Position numbers and translations under genes: made by a program. The notes beneath the pieces were generated by a model that worked only from the letters and a program-made list of their open reading frames with translations, had not been told where the DNA came from and searched no databases. A stretch of 64,000 nucleotides of DNA from Eudasyphora cyanicolor (taxonomy: Eukaryota; Arthropoda; Insecta; Diptera; Muscidae): NCBI GenBank assembly GCA_963930755.1, contig OZ005737.1, positions 261,155,979-261,219,978 of the forward strand, in the 5' to 3' direction. Numbering within the stretch: the first letter of the stretch is position 1; each line of letters starts with the position of its first letter. Below, piece after piece: positions 21,301-34,890 of this stretch.

Positions 21301-22466
21301 ATACCCTACACCACACTGTGGTACAGGGTATTATGACTTTGTGCATTTGTTTGTAACACCCAAAAGGAGAAGAGATAGACCCATTGTTTATTATACCGAT
21401 CGACTTGTAATCACTTTCTGAGTCGAGTTAGCTATGTCCGTCTGTCTGTCCGTCTGTCTGTCCGTCTGTAATCAAAGTACAGGTCGCAATTATGGTCCGA
21501 TCTCAACGAAACTTTGCACATATCTTTTTTAGGCCCAAGGACGATCCCTATTGAATTTTGTTAAAATCGGTTCAGATTTACATATAGCTCCAATATATAT
21601 GTACCTCCGATTTGGCATATGTGCACGGTATAAGCCACATTTTGTAACCGATTTGTACAAAAATTGACAGAGATACACTTAGATACAATACAAAATTTGG
21701 GGGAAATCGGTTTAGATTTATATATAGCCCCCATATATATGTTGCACCCGATTTGACATGTAAGCGCTGTAGAAACTGTATTTTATATCCAATCAGTACG
21801 AAATTCAGCAGAAAGAGGTTTCTTATTACATAAAGGAATACTGCCAAATTCGGAGAAAATCGGTTCAGATTTTGATATAGCCCCCATATATATGTTACCC
21901 CCGATTTGAAATTAAATAGCTGTAGAAACTGTATTTTATATCCGATCACAGCGAAATTCGGCAGAAAGAGGTTTCTTATTACACGAAGGAATACTGCCAA
22001 ATTTGGAGAAAATCGGTTCAGATTTAGATATAGCCCCCATATATATGTTAGCACCGATTTGACATTCAAGCGCTGTAGAGACTGTATTTTATATTCGATC
22101 AGTACGAAATTCGACAGAAAGAGGTTTCTATTTTACATGAATGAGTATTCAGGGAAAATCGATTCAGATTTACATATAAGCTCCATATATATGTTCCTCC
22201 TGATTTGGTTACAAAGCGCTATAGAAGTTGTACTTTACTTCCGATTATTACAAAATTCTCCAGAAAGATGTTTCTCAATTTAGGAACGAATATTGCTTAA
22301 TTTAGCGATTATCGGTTCAGAATTAGATATATCCGCATATATATGTTCTTACCCATTTACCAATTATTCCAAATTATTATCGCAAAAACCCTTATCGCAT
22401 TGTTAGGGAGGTGTAGGGTATTATATAGTCGGCCCCGCCCGACTTTCTGCCTTTCCTTACTGGTTT
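21301..22466 (+). mobile_element. HelA helentron-like element, full-length copy
   Basis: The 5' end is ATACCCTACACC, part of an imperfect palindrome closed by AGGGTAT. A unique 5' block follows, then (TCCGTCTGTCTG)n at 21436-21470, then six internal units of ~140-153 bp, each with AAATCGGTT...ATATAGCCCCCATATAT. GGTGTAGGGTAT near 22409 is the inverse of the 5' end. The GC hairpin GTCGG-CCCCG-CCCGAC and tail TTTCTGCCTTTCCTTACTGG close the element. There is no coding capacity; the ~50-residue periodic ORFs are a by-product of the ~150-bp repeat. Confidence 0.82.
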
Positions 22467-22489
22467 AAATTAGTTTAGAAAATTATTAT

Positions 22490-22915
22490 AGAAAAATTCT
22501 TTGAACTTGCATTTCTATAGGAAATTTCGTCGAAATTTCATTTTTATCGCAAATTTCGTCGAAATACATTTTTTATCGCAAATTTCGTCGAAATTCATTT
22601 TTATCGCAAATTTAATATTAATCTCTAATTTCATCGAAATTTAATTTTTATCGCAAATTTCGTCAAAATTTTATTTTTATAGAAAATTTCGTCGAAATTT
22701 CATCTTTATAGAAAATTCCGTCGAAATTTCATTTTTATCGCAAATTTCGTCGAAATTTCATATTTATAGAAAATTTCGTCGAAATTTCATATTTATAGAA
22801 AAATTCGTCGAAATTGCACCTTTATAGAAAATTTCGTCGAAATTTCATCTTTATGGAAAATTTCGTCGAAATTTCATCTTTATAGAAAATGTCGTCGAAA
22901 TTTCATATTTATAGA
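22490..22915 (+). repeat. 29-30-bp satellite, block 1
   Basis: Fourteen or so units of AAATTTCGTCGAAATTTCAT plus TTTTATMGM. The core AAATTTCG-T-CGAAATTT is a dyad. This is the most homogeneous block of the family that continues at 24245. Confidence 0.9.
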
Positions 22916-22917
22916 TA

Positions 22918-24232
22918 ACTAGCTGGACCGATCCCGCCCATTTTTAAACAAATGAAATTTCCGATCCCGCCAATTTTTGAACAAATCACGAATCCTGCCG
23001 CCAAATGAATATACATAAAATAACAGCACTCTCGCTAACAAATTGTGCAATTGTGCAATTTCAAAATGTGGCTCACATGGGCCATTTGAACTAGTTCCCG
23101 CCCATTTTGAACTAATCACGTAGACTGCCACCAGATACATATAAACAGAATTACAGTACTATCGCTACTAAATTGTGCGAGATAGCTCAAATTTGGGTTA
23201 TATGGGCGGGGCCACGCCATTTGGTCTGATCCCGCTCATTTTTAGACCAATCACGTAGGCTTTCACCAGTCACACACAAAATTACAGCACTCTCGCAAAC
23301 AGATTGTGGAAGATACCTCAATTTCAAAAGGTTGCTTATATGGGCGAGGCCACGCCCATTGATCCGATTCCTCCCATTTTTAGACCAATCACGTAGACTG
23401 CCACCAGATACATATGCACAAAATTGCAGCACTGTCGCTAACAAATTGTGCACGATATCTTAATTTTCAGATTTGACTTATATGGGCGGGGCCACGCCCA
23501 TTAGACCGATCCCGCCCAATTACGCGGACTGCTTTCAGATACATATTCGCAAAATTTCAGCACTCTCTTTAACAACTTGTGTAAGATGTCTCAATTTCAA
23601 TATTTGGCTTACATGGGTGGGTCATGCCCCTTGGCCGATCGCGCCCTTTTTTAGACCAATAACGTGGACTACCACCAGATACATATACACAGAATTACAA
23701 CACTCTCTCTAACATATTGTAAAAAATATCCAAATTTCAAAATTGGCCTTATATCGGCGGTGCCACGCCCATTAGTTCCCATTTTGGACCAATCACGTAG
23801 ACGATCACCAGATACATATGCACAAAATTACAGCACTCTCGTTAAAAACTTGTGCTAGATAAATAAATTTAAAAATTTGGCTTACATGGGCGGCGCCACG
23901 CCCATTGGTCCGATCCCGCTCATTTTTGAACCCAGCATCCCGCCCTTTTACACCAAGATACATATGCACAAAATTACAGCACTCTCGCTAACAAACTGTG
24001 CAAGATATGTCAATTTCAAAATTCGGTTCATATGGGCGGGCCACTCCCATTGGGCCAATCCCGTCCATTTTTGGACAAATCACGAAGACTACCACCAGAT
24101 ACATATAAACAAAATTCCAGCTCTCTCACTAACAAATTGTGCAAGAAATCACATTTTTAAAATTTGGCTTATATAAGCGGTGCCACGCCCATTGGTCCGA
24201 TCCCGCCCATTTTAGGCCCACCCTGTATATAT
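22918..24232 (+). repeat. GC-rich tandem family (RepD), nine ~140-bp units
   Basis: It begins ACTAGCTGGACC. Units carry ATGGGCGGGGCCACGCCC..., GATCCCGCCCATTTT, ATCACGTAGACTGCCACCAG, and ACAGCACTCTCGCTAACAAA. Motif positions near 23204, 23339, 23480, 23613, 23752, 23886, 24031 and 24174 give a period of 133-145 bp. GGGCGTGGCCACGCCC is itself near-palindromic. An inverted copy lies at 34891-35718. It is probably an array-bearing non-autonomous mobile element. Confidence 0.8.
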
Positions 24233-24244
24233 AGATGGATAGAT

Positions 24245-27200
24245 TGTATTTTTTGGTCAAATAGGTAAACATTTTTCTATTTACGAAATTTCGTCGCATT
24301 TGCATTTTTAAGAGAAAAATTTCGTCAAAATTGGGCTTTTCTAGAATATTTTTATGAAATTTCAGTTGCTATAATTTTTTCAAAATTTAATTATGAGGAA
24401 TATTAGTTTTTAAAAAATGTATTTTTTTTTATTTTTGAAGAAAATTTCGTCGAATTTGCATTTTTATACAAAATTTTGTTGAAGTTACATTTTTCTAGAA
24501 ATATTATTTGTTTGTAGAAAATTTTTTCTATATTTGAAATTCTTTCGATACTGAATTTTTTCTATTAGGAAATATCGTCAAATTAATTTTTTTCGTCGAA
24601 ATTTTACTTTTTTCAAAATGTATTTTTTATTTCATTTTCAAAATTGTTTTTTTTTTTAATTTCGTCAAAATTTAATTTGCACAGAAAATTTCGAAGAAAT
24701 TTTTTTTTTTGGAAAAATTCCTCGAATTTGCAATTTTGAGAAAATGACGTCGTACTTAATATGCCTAAAAGATATTACAAAGTTGCATTTTACTACAAAA
24801 TTGTGAAGAAATTTTATTTTTAGATAAAATAGGTATAGCCTTTCTCTATTTAGGAAATTTCGGCGAAATTGAAGATTTACTTGAACATATCTTTGAAATT
24901 TGACATACATTACATCATTTTTTTCAACAACATTATTATTGGAAAATTTCGTCAATATTTAATTTTTATAAAAATTTTTGTCGAATTTGCATTTTTATAA
25001 ACATATTTTTAGGTAAAACATTTTATATCAATATGGGATATTTCGTCGAAACTGAATTTTTTCTATATTGGAAATATTGACGACATTCAATTCTTTCCAA
25101 AAAAATTTCGTCGAAATTGATATTTTCCAGAAATAATTTTTTTTATTTTCAAAATATTTTTTTTCAAAATTTAATTTTTCTAGAAAACTTTGAAGAATTT
25201 AAAAAAAATTTTCAAATTTGTAATTTTTAGAAAATATTGTCGAAATTTAATTTCTCTAAAAAATTAAATCAAATTTAATTTTTAGATGAATAGATAGAAC
25301 ATTTTTCTTCATATTTAAGAACTTTCGTCGAATTTACAGTTTTTCTAGAAAATTTCGTCGAAATTGGACAATTCTACATTTTTTTAAATGAAATAGTATA
25401 CGGTTTTTTCAACATTGATTTTTTTTGGAATATTTCTCCAATATTGAATTTTTATTTGAATTCAGAAAATTTAGTCGAATTTGCATAGTTATAAAAACAT
25501 TTCACTAAAATTTTCTAGAACGTTTTTTTCGATTTTTTTATTTTATTTTTATTTTGAAAATTTCTACAACATTTTGTTTTTATAGACATTTTTGAGAAAT
25601 TTAATTTTTCTAGAAAAATTCGTCGTAGAAAAAGTCATAGAAACTGTAAATTCTAAACAGTTAAATTTTTTTTGAAAAAAAATTTCGTCTAATTCTAATT
25701 TCTAAACATTTTCTTGAAATTGCTTTCTTTTAGAAAATTTTGTCGAATTTGTACAACAAATTTCATGAAATTGAATTTTTACAAAAAGTTTCGCCAAAAT
25801 TTCACTTTACTAGAAATTTGGTCAAAATTGAATTTCTCTAGAAAGTTTCGTCAAGATTTTGTGGACTGTAGAATTTTTGTAGAAATTGAATATTTCATAG
25901 AAATTACCTTTATAGAAAATTTCGTCGAAATAGCATTTTCCAAATAATTTCGTCAAATTATTTTTTTCAACAAAAATTCGTCTAAAATCCACTTTTGTAG
26001 AAAATTTCTGAAATTGTTCTTTAGAATATTTCATCAAAATTGTAATTATAACAAAATTCTTCGAAATTCTACTTTTACACAAAATTTCGTTAAGGTTGCA
26101 CTTTAATAGAAAATATAGTCGAAGTTAAATTTTTCTTGAAAAAAAATCGTCGAAATTGCAGTAACCTAGATAATTTAGTTGAAATTGCCTTTATAGAAAA
26201 TTTCGTCGAAATTGCTTTTTCAAAATATGTAATTCCTTTTTTTTCCAAAAAATTTTCTACATTCCATTTTTCTAGATTATTTTTCCAAATTGTTTTTTTT
26301 AGAAAATTTTGTCGGAATTGCATTTTTATAGAACATTTCGTAGAAATTATAAATTTTAAGAAATAATTATAGAACTTAATTTTTTTTAAATACTTTTTTA
26401 TAAAATTTTGGCACAATTAATTTTTTTTCGAAAATTTTGTCAAAGTTGTATTTTTCTATAATTTTTTTCTACAGAATTGTGTCTAATTTGCATTTTTCTA
26501 AAAATATTCGTCGAAACTGCATTTTTCCGTTTAATTCTACATTATAGAAAAAATTGTAGAACTTAATTTTTTTAATATTTTTTTATAAAATTTCGTCAAC
26601 GTTGTATTTTTACATAATTTTTTTCTACAGAATTGTGTCTAATTTACATTTTTCTAATAATATTCGTCGAAACTGAATTTTTCTGTTTATTTCTACAAAA
26701 TTGCATTTTTCTATAAAATTTCGCAGAAATATACTAAATTAATTCATCTACAACATTTTGTGAAGATTACATTTTTATAGAAAATTTCGTCGAAATTACA
26801 GTATTTTGTCGAACTTGTCTTTATAGAAAATTCGTCAAATTACATTTTCTAAATAATTAAATTTTTTTAAGTTCGTTTAAATTCCATTTTTCTGTATATA
26901 TTTTATTTCGAAATTACTTCATTTAAAAAATGACGTCAAAATTTAATTTTTGTAGAAAATATTGTCGAAATTACATTCATTTTCGTACAATATTTCGTAG
27001 AAAATTACAATGTTATAGAAACTTTCGCCGAATTTCCTTTTTACAGAAAATTTCGTAAATTTATTCAATATTGCATTACTCCCGAAAATGTTGCCAAAGG
27101 TAAATTTTTAAACTTGTTATACAAAATTGTCTCTTAAATTGCATTTTACGTCGACCCTATTTTTTCTGTAAATTTCTACGAAATTTTACTTTTCTAGAAA

Positions 27201-28697
27201 ATTTCGCCAAAATTGCAGATTTCTACAAAATTTCTTGAAAAATATTTTTTTATGTAGAAAATTCAAGAATTCGAGATAATTTAGAAGAAATTGCCTTTAT
27301 GGACAATTTTGTCAAAATTGTAATTTGTAAATAAATGAATGACATTTTTAAGTTAAGTTTGTCTAAATTATATTTTTTTAGACTTAATTTGAATTTGTTT
27401 AAAGAAAAAATTTTTTCTACAAAATTTCGTTGAAATTGGGAATATAATATTTTTGGAAAGTTAATTTTCCATGCAATTTTTCCTACATATTTATTTTAAT
27501 TTTTATATAAAATTTCGTTGATTTTAGAATTTTATAGAACATTTTTGGCATATATAGAAAATTTCATCGGAATTGCGTTTTTTTCCAAAAAATCTCGACG
27601 AAATTTATCTTTTCTAGAAAATGTTTCGAATTGTTTTATCGTTGAAAAGTTCGTCAAAATTTAGTGTTTATAGAATTGTTCTTGAAAAATTCGTATGATT
27701 TTAAAATTTAAGAAAATTACGTTTGAAATTTGTTTTGGTTAAAAACAATAAAATTGTGAAGAAATTTTATTTTTAGATAGAATAGGTAGAGCATTTTTCT
27801 ATTTAGGAAATTAGGTCTAATTTGCAGTTTTTCTAGAAAATATCGTCGATTTTTTTTATAATTCTCTAAATTACAATTGCCTAGAAAATTGTGGATTTTC
27901 TAGAATATTTTTTAAACTTAATTTTCTCATATTTAATAAACATAATTTTTTTTGGAAAATGTCGTCAATATATAATTTGTATAAAAAATTTCGTGGAATT
28001 GCATTTTTATAGAAATTTTGTCGAAATTGTAAATGGCAAACAACTATTTTTTTTTAAAAATGTTCGTCTAATTCTAATTTGCAAAAATTTTCTTGAAATT
28101 GCTTTTTTCTTGAAAATTTTGTCGAATTTTGGCAAATTTCGTGAATTGCATTTTTACAGAAAGTAACGTCAAAATTTCACTTAAGAATAAATTTTGTCTA
28201 AATTGCATTTAGAAAGTTTCGTCGAAATTTTGTAGACTGTGGAATTTTTAAGTTTTTGTGGAAAATGAAATTATGTTTCTAGAATATTTCATCGAAATTG
28301 CCATTACAGAAAATTTCGTCGAAATTGCATTTTCCAAGTATTTTCGTCAAACTCCAAAAATTTGTTGGAATATTTCATCAAAATTAAAATTATAAAAAAG
28401 TCGTAGAAATTATATTTTTACAGAAAATTTCGCCAACGTTGCACTTTAACAGAAAATATAGTCGAAGTCAAATTTTTCTTAAAAAAATTCGTCATAATTG
28501 CAGTAGCCTAGATAATTTAGTCGAAATTGCCTTTACAGAAAATTTCGTCGAAATTGCTTTTTCGAAATATGTAATTCCACTTTTTTCAAAAAAAAACTGT
28601 CTAAATTCCATTTTTCTAGATATTTTTTTTCCAAATTGCTTTTTTACAAAATTTTGTGGGAATTGCCTTTTTATAGAACATTTCGTAAAAATTATTA
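24245..28697 (+). repeat. Long degenerate 29-30-bp satellite, block 2
   Basis: About 4.4 kb of diverged units, GAAATTGCATTTTTCTAGAA + AATTTCGTC, with frequent indels. There is internal duplication at larger scale: e.g. 26090-26380 resembles 28430-28690. Units contain TTTCTAGAAA and TTTCGTCGAAA dyads. The many AT-rich ORFs here are artefacts. HelB interrupts the array at 28700. Confidence 0.9.
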
Positions 28698-28699
28698 TT

Positions 28700-28857
28700 A
28701 TACCCTCACTTTAGTGTGACGAGGGTATATATCATTTGCTACGGAAAAAAGTGTAACACATCGAAGGAGTGACCTAAGACCCCAAGTATGTTCGGCGGAA
28801 ATCCGTTTTGGGTCATTTTAAGTCGAATGAGCAATGTCCGTCCGTCTGTCTGTCTGT

Positions 28858-28890
<33 letters not shown>

Positions 28891-29792
28891 TGTCTGTCTG
28901 TCTGTCTGTCTGCCTGTCTGTCTGTCTGTCTGCTGGCTGGTGCGCACGATAACTCTCGAAAGGAGTAACCGATTGACTTCAAATTTCGTATGTGGTAATA
29001 TTTTTTTCTATCTCCGGCTAAGTTCGAAGATGGGCCATATTGGTCCACTCCTTCTGGTACCTCCCCCACAAAGGGTTAAAATGTTGTGAAATATTGATTC
29101 TTTAATAACTGCTATTATACTTATTCGAATCTTCTGAAATTCCACACATAGTATTAGTTTGTTAGTCGCTATCAACTCGAGAAAAATGGGCGAAATTGCC
29201 ACGCCCCTTTTGGTACCTCCCACACAAATGCACCATTTTGCACTAAAAGTTAAAAGCTTATAACATTAACACCAGTGTTTAGAAATACTTGAAATTTTGT
29301 ACAGTGTAATACTTTTATAGTGCCTACAGTCCAGTGAAAAATGGGCGTTATTGCCGCGCCCCTTTTGGTACCTCCCACACAAATGAACCATTTTGCACCA
29401 AAAGTTAACAGTTTATAACATTAATATCAGTGTATGCAATTACTTGAAATTTTGTACAGTGTAATGCTTTAATAATGTCTATAGTCCAGTGAAAAATGAG
29501 CGTTATCACCACGCCCCTTTTTGTACCTCCCACACAAAATGGCCAAATTATACCACAATTTAATATCTCAACGTTAATATACCAGTCCATATAAACGGTT
29601 ACAATTCGGCACAGTGCAATGTATTTAAAGTATCTACTGTTCAGCAAAATAAAGGTGTATTTCTTAAACCCCTTCTGGTACCTCCCACGAAAATTGACAG
29701 AATAATTTGTGTAATATTCAATATTACATTACTCACAAAGTGAGGGCATACCTTAGTCGGTTTACCCAACTGAAACTTTCTTACTTGTTTTT
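28700..29792 (+). mobile_element. HelB helentron-like element, full-length copy
   Basis: The 5' hairpin starts ATACCCTCAC and closes with GAGGGTAT. It has a long (CTGT/CTGC)n tract at 28841-28935. The internal tandem units are ~155 bp, each with GCCACGCCCCTTTTGGTACC (near 29047, 29202, 29357, 29512 and 29669). AAAGTGAGGGCATAC near the 3' end is the inverse of the start. The hairpin AGTCGGTTTACCCAACT and tail TTTCTTACTTGTTTTT end the element. It is inserted in the satellite; satellite resumes directly after. Confidence 0.82.
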
Positions 29793-30835
29793 AAATTAAA
29801 TTGTAGAACTTAATTTTTTAATATCTTTTTTTAGAAAATTTTGCCAAAATTAATTTTTTTTCGAAAATTTCGTCAAAGTTGTATTTTTCTATAATTTTTT
29901 TCTACAGAATTGTGTTTAAATTGCAGTTTTCTAATAATATTCGTCGAAACATCATTTTTCTGTTTATTTCTATGAAATTGAATTTTTCTGCTAAAAATTT
30001 CGCAGAAATATTCTAAATATTTCGTCAATATTACAGTATTTAGTCCAACTTTTCTTTATAGAAAAGTTCGTCAAATTACATTTTCTAAATAATTAAGTTT
30101 TTTAAGATTGTTTAAATTCTATTTTTCTGTATATATATTTTTTTCGAAAATACGTTAATTTACAAAATATCGTCAAAATTTAATTTTTGTTGAAAATTTT
30201 GTCAAAATAACATTCATTTTTTTCGTATAAAATTTCGTATAAAATTGCAATTTTTTTACAGAACATTTTGTCAAAGTTTCACTTTTCCAGTAAATTTATT
30301 CAATATTGCATTAACCTCGAAAATTTCCCCAAAGTGATATTTTTAAAATTGGTGTTCAAAATTGTCTCGAAATTGCATTTTTCTGTAACATTCGTCGAAA
30401 CTGATATTTTCTGTAAATTTCTACGAAATTGCATTTTTCTAGAAAATTTCGCCAAAAATTGCGTTCTTCTACAACATTTCTTGAAAATTAAAGTTTTACG
30501 GAAAAAAATTTAAGTTTCCTAGATAATTTAGAGGAAATTGCCTTTCAGATAATTTCGTCAAAATTGCAATTTGTAAATAAAAAACTTTTTTTTAAAAAAG
30601 TTTTTCTAAATGATATTTTTATTTGAATTTTTCTTAAGAAAATGTTGCCCAATTTCAATTTTTGTTGAAAATTTTGTCGAATTCCATTTTTATAGAAAAA
30701 TTAGTAGGAACTTGCAATTTTATAGAACTATCTCCAAATTTCGTCAAAATTTTACGTTTGCAATAAATTTGGTCAAAATTGAATTTTCTCGAAAATTTTG
30801 CCAAAATTGTTGGCTTTGTCGTTATGATGTCTTTT
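29793..30835 (+). repeat. 29-30-bp satellite, block 3
   Basis: Continuation of block 2 after HelB, same orientation, highly degenerate. A few more words of the family reappear near 30920-30950. Confidence 0.85.
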
Positions 30836-30839
30836 TGTA

Positions 30840-32850
30840 GGTCGCAACTCAGCTAGTTTTCAAATAGAAGTCATGTGAACGTTGTCGTTCGACATCCAGA
30901 AACAGGCTGTTACGAGTAGTCAAAATTGCATTTTTTTCTGGAAAACCTACTACAATTGTCGAAGGGTACAGTTTGGGCTGACCGACATTATTCTGACTTA
31001 TGCATAAGTATAGGTATGTAATTCAAACCACTGTTTCAGTCTGTCCACACGTTTGTCCGTCCATCCTTCCTTTCGTTCGACATGCATTAGTAATGCATGA
31101 AACCATAGTAATAAATGGATGCGGAACATGGATGGGAGGCAACAACGGAAGGCGAGGAATGGACGTTTAGTGCTAAAAGGCTTTGCAGCGGAGCGAAATG
31201 AAGCAGCGAAGCAAAAAATCGTATAGAAATGAAATGAAATGAGATTACAGGACGAAAAAAGGGAACTAATTTACTCTCGCTTTAATCCGTAAAATAACGC
31301 ACATGTTACATCCAAAGAGCCACAGACACACACACACCCACTGATCCTGCACACATACTCATGGAGATAATCAATCTCGTAGATAAATGTATACTCCTAG
31401 AGCGTCGAGTCGAGTAGAGCCCAACTGAGTACACAAAGGACCTTCGAAGCCATATGATAAAATTCTCAGCTAAACCGCACACAAACGACATGAAACGAAA
31501 CGCATTCATATTCGTAACATAATTGGAAACAAAAAGGATGCTTCGACGATTGATGCGAATGATGATGATGATGATGATGAGCATAATGACGATTCCAATG
31601 AGTGTGGGCATAAAGATGACTATGATTAAATTCGTATTGGAAACATAAATTTAATCGAAAAAAAACACGAACGAATTTATAAATGTGTGGAATAACGGAA
31701 GGACGAAGGCACGAACGTATAAATAAATGACTGCATGTATACTGCATGCGACTGAATAAAAATGCCTGAAATGAATTGAAGTGATGGTATGATTAAAGGA
31801 GTCGGCGACGACATTGAAGTATAAATAGATGGATGGGATGGGATGGTTGATTGCATACGTATTTACTTGGAAAACGCACCAAAAGTGCGATGTGTGCGCT
31901 TTTACAAATTGAAAATTTGATGGATGAATAAATAGATCCCCATATGCGGTTAATGAGAAATGGACACAACACTTCACATACTTATAAAGAAAGTATGTAT
32001 GTATGTTCATATTTTCATGTGGTGTGGTCCCAGTTGGTCAGAATATGAGAATGTCGACAGCTGAGGTTTAAGGAGGTTCAATATGATGCAAGACGAACTC
32101 AACAAAATATGGGGACATGAGATTCGAGTCTTTTGTAATGAAATACATATATACAAATTTAAAATATAAAAAAAATTAAAAGCCAAAAATGGGAAAATAC
32201 GATTTGGTATTTACCACGAAAAGGCGAATTTTCCAAGAAAAAAAGTAAAAATGCGTAGCATTGTCTGAAAACTGTGGACCGTAGAAGAATGAAATTTCGC
32301 TTTTATATAGCGTAAGTCAATAGGAACAACTGCAGAAATTGGACGTGATTGGATTTGTGGGTGTGGCAATAACAAAAACGAAAATTTCTCAAAGGCTGTT
32401 GTTGTTGAGTAGAAGAATGCAATAAAGATTGTGAGTTGGAAGTGTCAATATTAAAAACTTCGTCAAAAGTGTGCAGGATTGGGCTACTCAAAAATGTGTG
32501 TCTCCCCAAACTCCTTCTGGTCGCAGAACAACCAAAATTGGTTTATAAATTCTACTATAATTCAAATATGTATTTCTTAGAAACTATACATAGATCGTAG
32601 AAGACTGCCATTTGGTTTGTGGTCTAGTGGGGTCAATTTCAAAAGCTCCCACGGCACTAGAGGCGTGGAATATAAAAGAACGAAATTTGTCCTGATAAGT
32701 TAGTACAGCCTATATCTAAATAATCAAACTGATAATGTCGACAATATTTTCTATAAAGATCTAATTTCAACGACATTTTCTATTTGGTATGCAATTGTGA
32801 CAGTTTTCTAGAAAATAAAATAATAAAATTTATGTGAAATATATATATAT
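30840..32850. other. Low-copy intron-like stretch with microsatellites
   Basis: About 2 kb without recognised elements. Contains (GAT)n at 31558-31582 and assorted GATG/GAAT-rich words. The minus-strand ORFs are low-complexity (Ile- or His-rich) and lack family support. Weak satellite words occur near 32755-32815. No dynein exon was recognised. Confidence 0.45.
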
Positions 32851-32852
32851 AT

Positions 32853-34133
32853 AACCAGTAAGGAAAGGCAGAAAGTCGGGCGGGGCCGACTATATAGTAC
32901 CCTACACCTCCCTAACAATGCGATAATAATTTGGAATAATTGGTAAGTAGGCAGGAACATATTATCTAATTCTGAGCCGATAATAGCTAAATTAAGCAAT
33001 ATTCGTTCCTAAATTGAGAAACATATTTCCGGAAAATATTAATGATCGGAAGTAAAGTACAACTTCTATAGCGCTTTGATACCAAATCAGGAGGAACTTA
33101 TACTATATGGAGGTTATATATAAATCTGAACGGATTTTCCTTGAATACTCATTCATGTAAAAAGAAACTTCTTTCTGGCAAATTTCGTACTGACCGGGTA
33201 TAAACTACAGTCTATACAGCACTTACATATCAAATCGGGGGTAACATATATATGGGGGCTATATCTAAATCTGAACCGATTTTCTCTGAATTTGGAAGTA
33301 TCCCTTCATATAATAAGAAACCTCTTTGTGTAGATTTGTTTACTGATCGGATATAAAATACAGAATGTACAGCGCTTACATCTTAAATCGGGGGTAACAT
33401 ATATATGGGGGCTATATCTAAATAAAGAAACCTCTTTCTGCCGAATTTCGTACTGATCGGATTAAAAATACACTCTTTACAGCGCTTACATGTAAAATCG
33501 GGGGTAACATATATATGGGGGCTATATCAAAATCTGAACCGATTTTCTCCGAATTTGGCAGTATTCCTTCATGTAATAAGAAACCTCTTTCTGCCGAATT
33601 TCACACTGATCGGTTATAAAATAAATTTTTTACGGCGCTTACATGTGAAATCGGGGGTAACGTATATATGGGGGCTATATCTAAATCTGAACCGATTTCT
33701 TCCAAATTTAACAGTGTTCATTCATATAATAAGAGACTTCTTTCTGCTGAATTTCATACTGATCGGATATAAAACAAAGTTTTTACAGCGCTTACATGTC
33801 AAATTGGGGGTTACACATATATGGGGGCTATATCCAAATCTGAACCGATTTTAACCAAATTAAATAGGGATCGTCCTTGGGCCAAAAAAAAGATATGTGT
33901 AAAGTTTCGTCAAGATCGGGCCATAATTGCGACCTGTACTTTGATTACAAGAATACATCTACAGACAGACGGACAGACAGACGGACAGACAGACGGACAT
34001 AGCTAAATCGACTCAGAAAGTGATTACAAGTCGATCGGTATAATAAACAATGGATCTATCTCTTCTCCTTTTGGGTGTTACAAACAAATGCACAAAGTCA
34101 TAATACCCTGTACCACAGTGTGGTGTAGGGTAT
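32853..34133 (-). mobile_element. HelA element, full-length, inverted
   Basis: It reads from AACCAGTAAGGAAAGGCAG at left (3' tail and GC hairpin) through five or more ~150-bp units to the CCGT/CTGT tract (33960-34000) and the 5' palindrome ending GGTGTAGGGTAT at 34133. Same family and architecture as 21301-22466. Confidence 0.82.
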
Positions 34134-34136
34134 AAC

Positions 34137-34890
34137 AACCAATAAGGAAAGGCAGAAAGTCGGGCGGGGCCGACTATATAATACCCTACACCTCCCTAAC
34201 AATGCGATAAAGGTCATTGCGATAATAATTTGTAAATGGGTAAGAACATACTAGTATATATGTGGATATATCTAATTCTGAACCGATAATCGCTAATTTA
34301 ACCAATATTCGTTCCTAAATTGAGAAACATCTTTCTGGAGAATTTTGTAATGATCGGAAGTAAAGTACAACTTCTATAGCGCTCTGTAACCAAATCGGGA
34401 GAAACATATATATGGAGGTTATATACTATAAATCTGAATCGATTTTCCCTGAATACTCATTCTTGTAAAATAGAAACCTCTTTCTGTCGAATTTCGTACT
34501 GATCGGATAAAAATACAGTCTCTACAGCGCTTAGATGTCAAATCGGGGCTAACATATATATGGGGGCTATATTTAAATCTGAACCGATTTTCTCCGAATT
34601 TGGCAGTATTCCTTCATGTAATAAGAAACCTTTCTCTGCCGAATTTCGATGTGATCGGATATAAAATACATTTACTACAGCGCTTGAATTTCAAATCGGG
34701 GGTAACATATACATATATGGGGGCTATATCTAAATCTAAACCGATTTCCCCCAAATTTTGTAATGTCTCTTAGTGTATCACGAGACTACTCTCTGTCAAT
34801 TTTTGTACAAATCGGTTCAAAAATGTTGCTTATACAGTGCCAAATCGGAGGTACATATATATGGGAGCTATATGTAAATCTGAACCGATT
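34137..34890 (-). mobile_element. HelA element, 5'-truncated, inverted
   Basis: It starts three bases after the preceding HelA with the same tail (AACCAATAAGGAAAGG) and hairpin. It carries about five internal units and stops at 34890 inside the first unit, where RepD begins. The head-to-tail order with the neighbour suggests either tandem insertion at the same T run or a tandem transposition product. Confidence 0.78.

Noticed and set aside
21578..22069. 163-codon minus-strand ORF with repeating YIWGLYLNLNRFSPNLAVF-like segments
   Set aside because: It is a by-product of the HelA ~150-bp tandem units (a multiple of three in places). The same pattern appears at 33555-33854 and 45889-46254 wherever HelA occurs, and no start context or domain supports a protein.
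22918..24232. CRISPR-like regular repeat/spacer pattern
   Set aside because: The whole ~140-bp unit is repeated, with no unique spacers, in a eukaryotic intron; it is a tandem repeat family.
25714..26416. Phe/Lys/Asn-rich ORFs in the satellite
   Set aside because: Produced by AAATTTCGTCGAAATT repeats, present on both strands with periodic composition; not genes.
28808..29089. Cys/Leu-rich ORF resembling a cysteine-repeat protein, and its Gln/Arg/Thr-rich antisense
   Set aside because: Encoded by the (CTGT/CTGC)n microsatellite of HelB; low-complexity artefact on both strands.
31306..32010. Minus-strand ORFs of 90-119 codons with hydrophobic or His-rich runs
   Set aside because: The runs come from (GAT)n and AT-rich words; no domain, no splice context and no dynein similarity.
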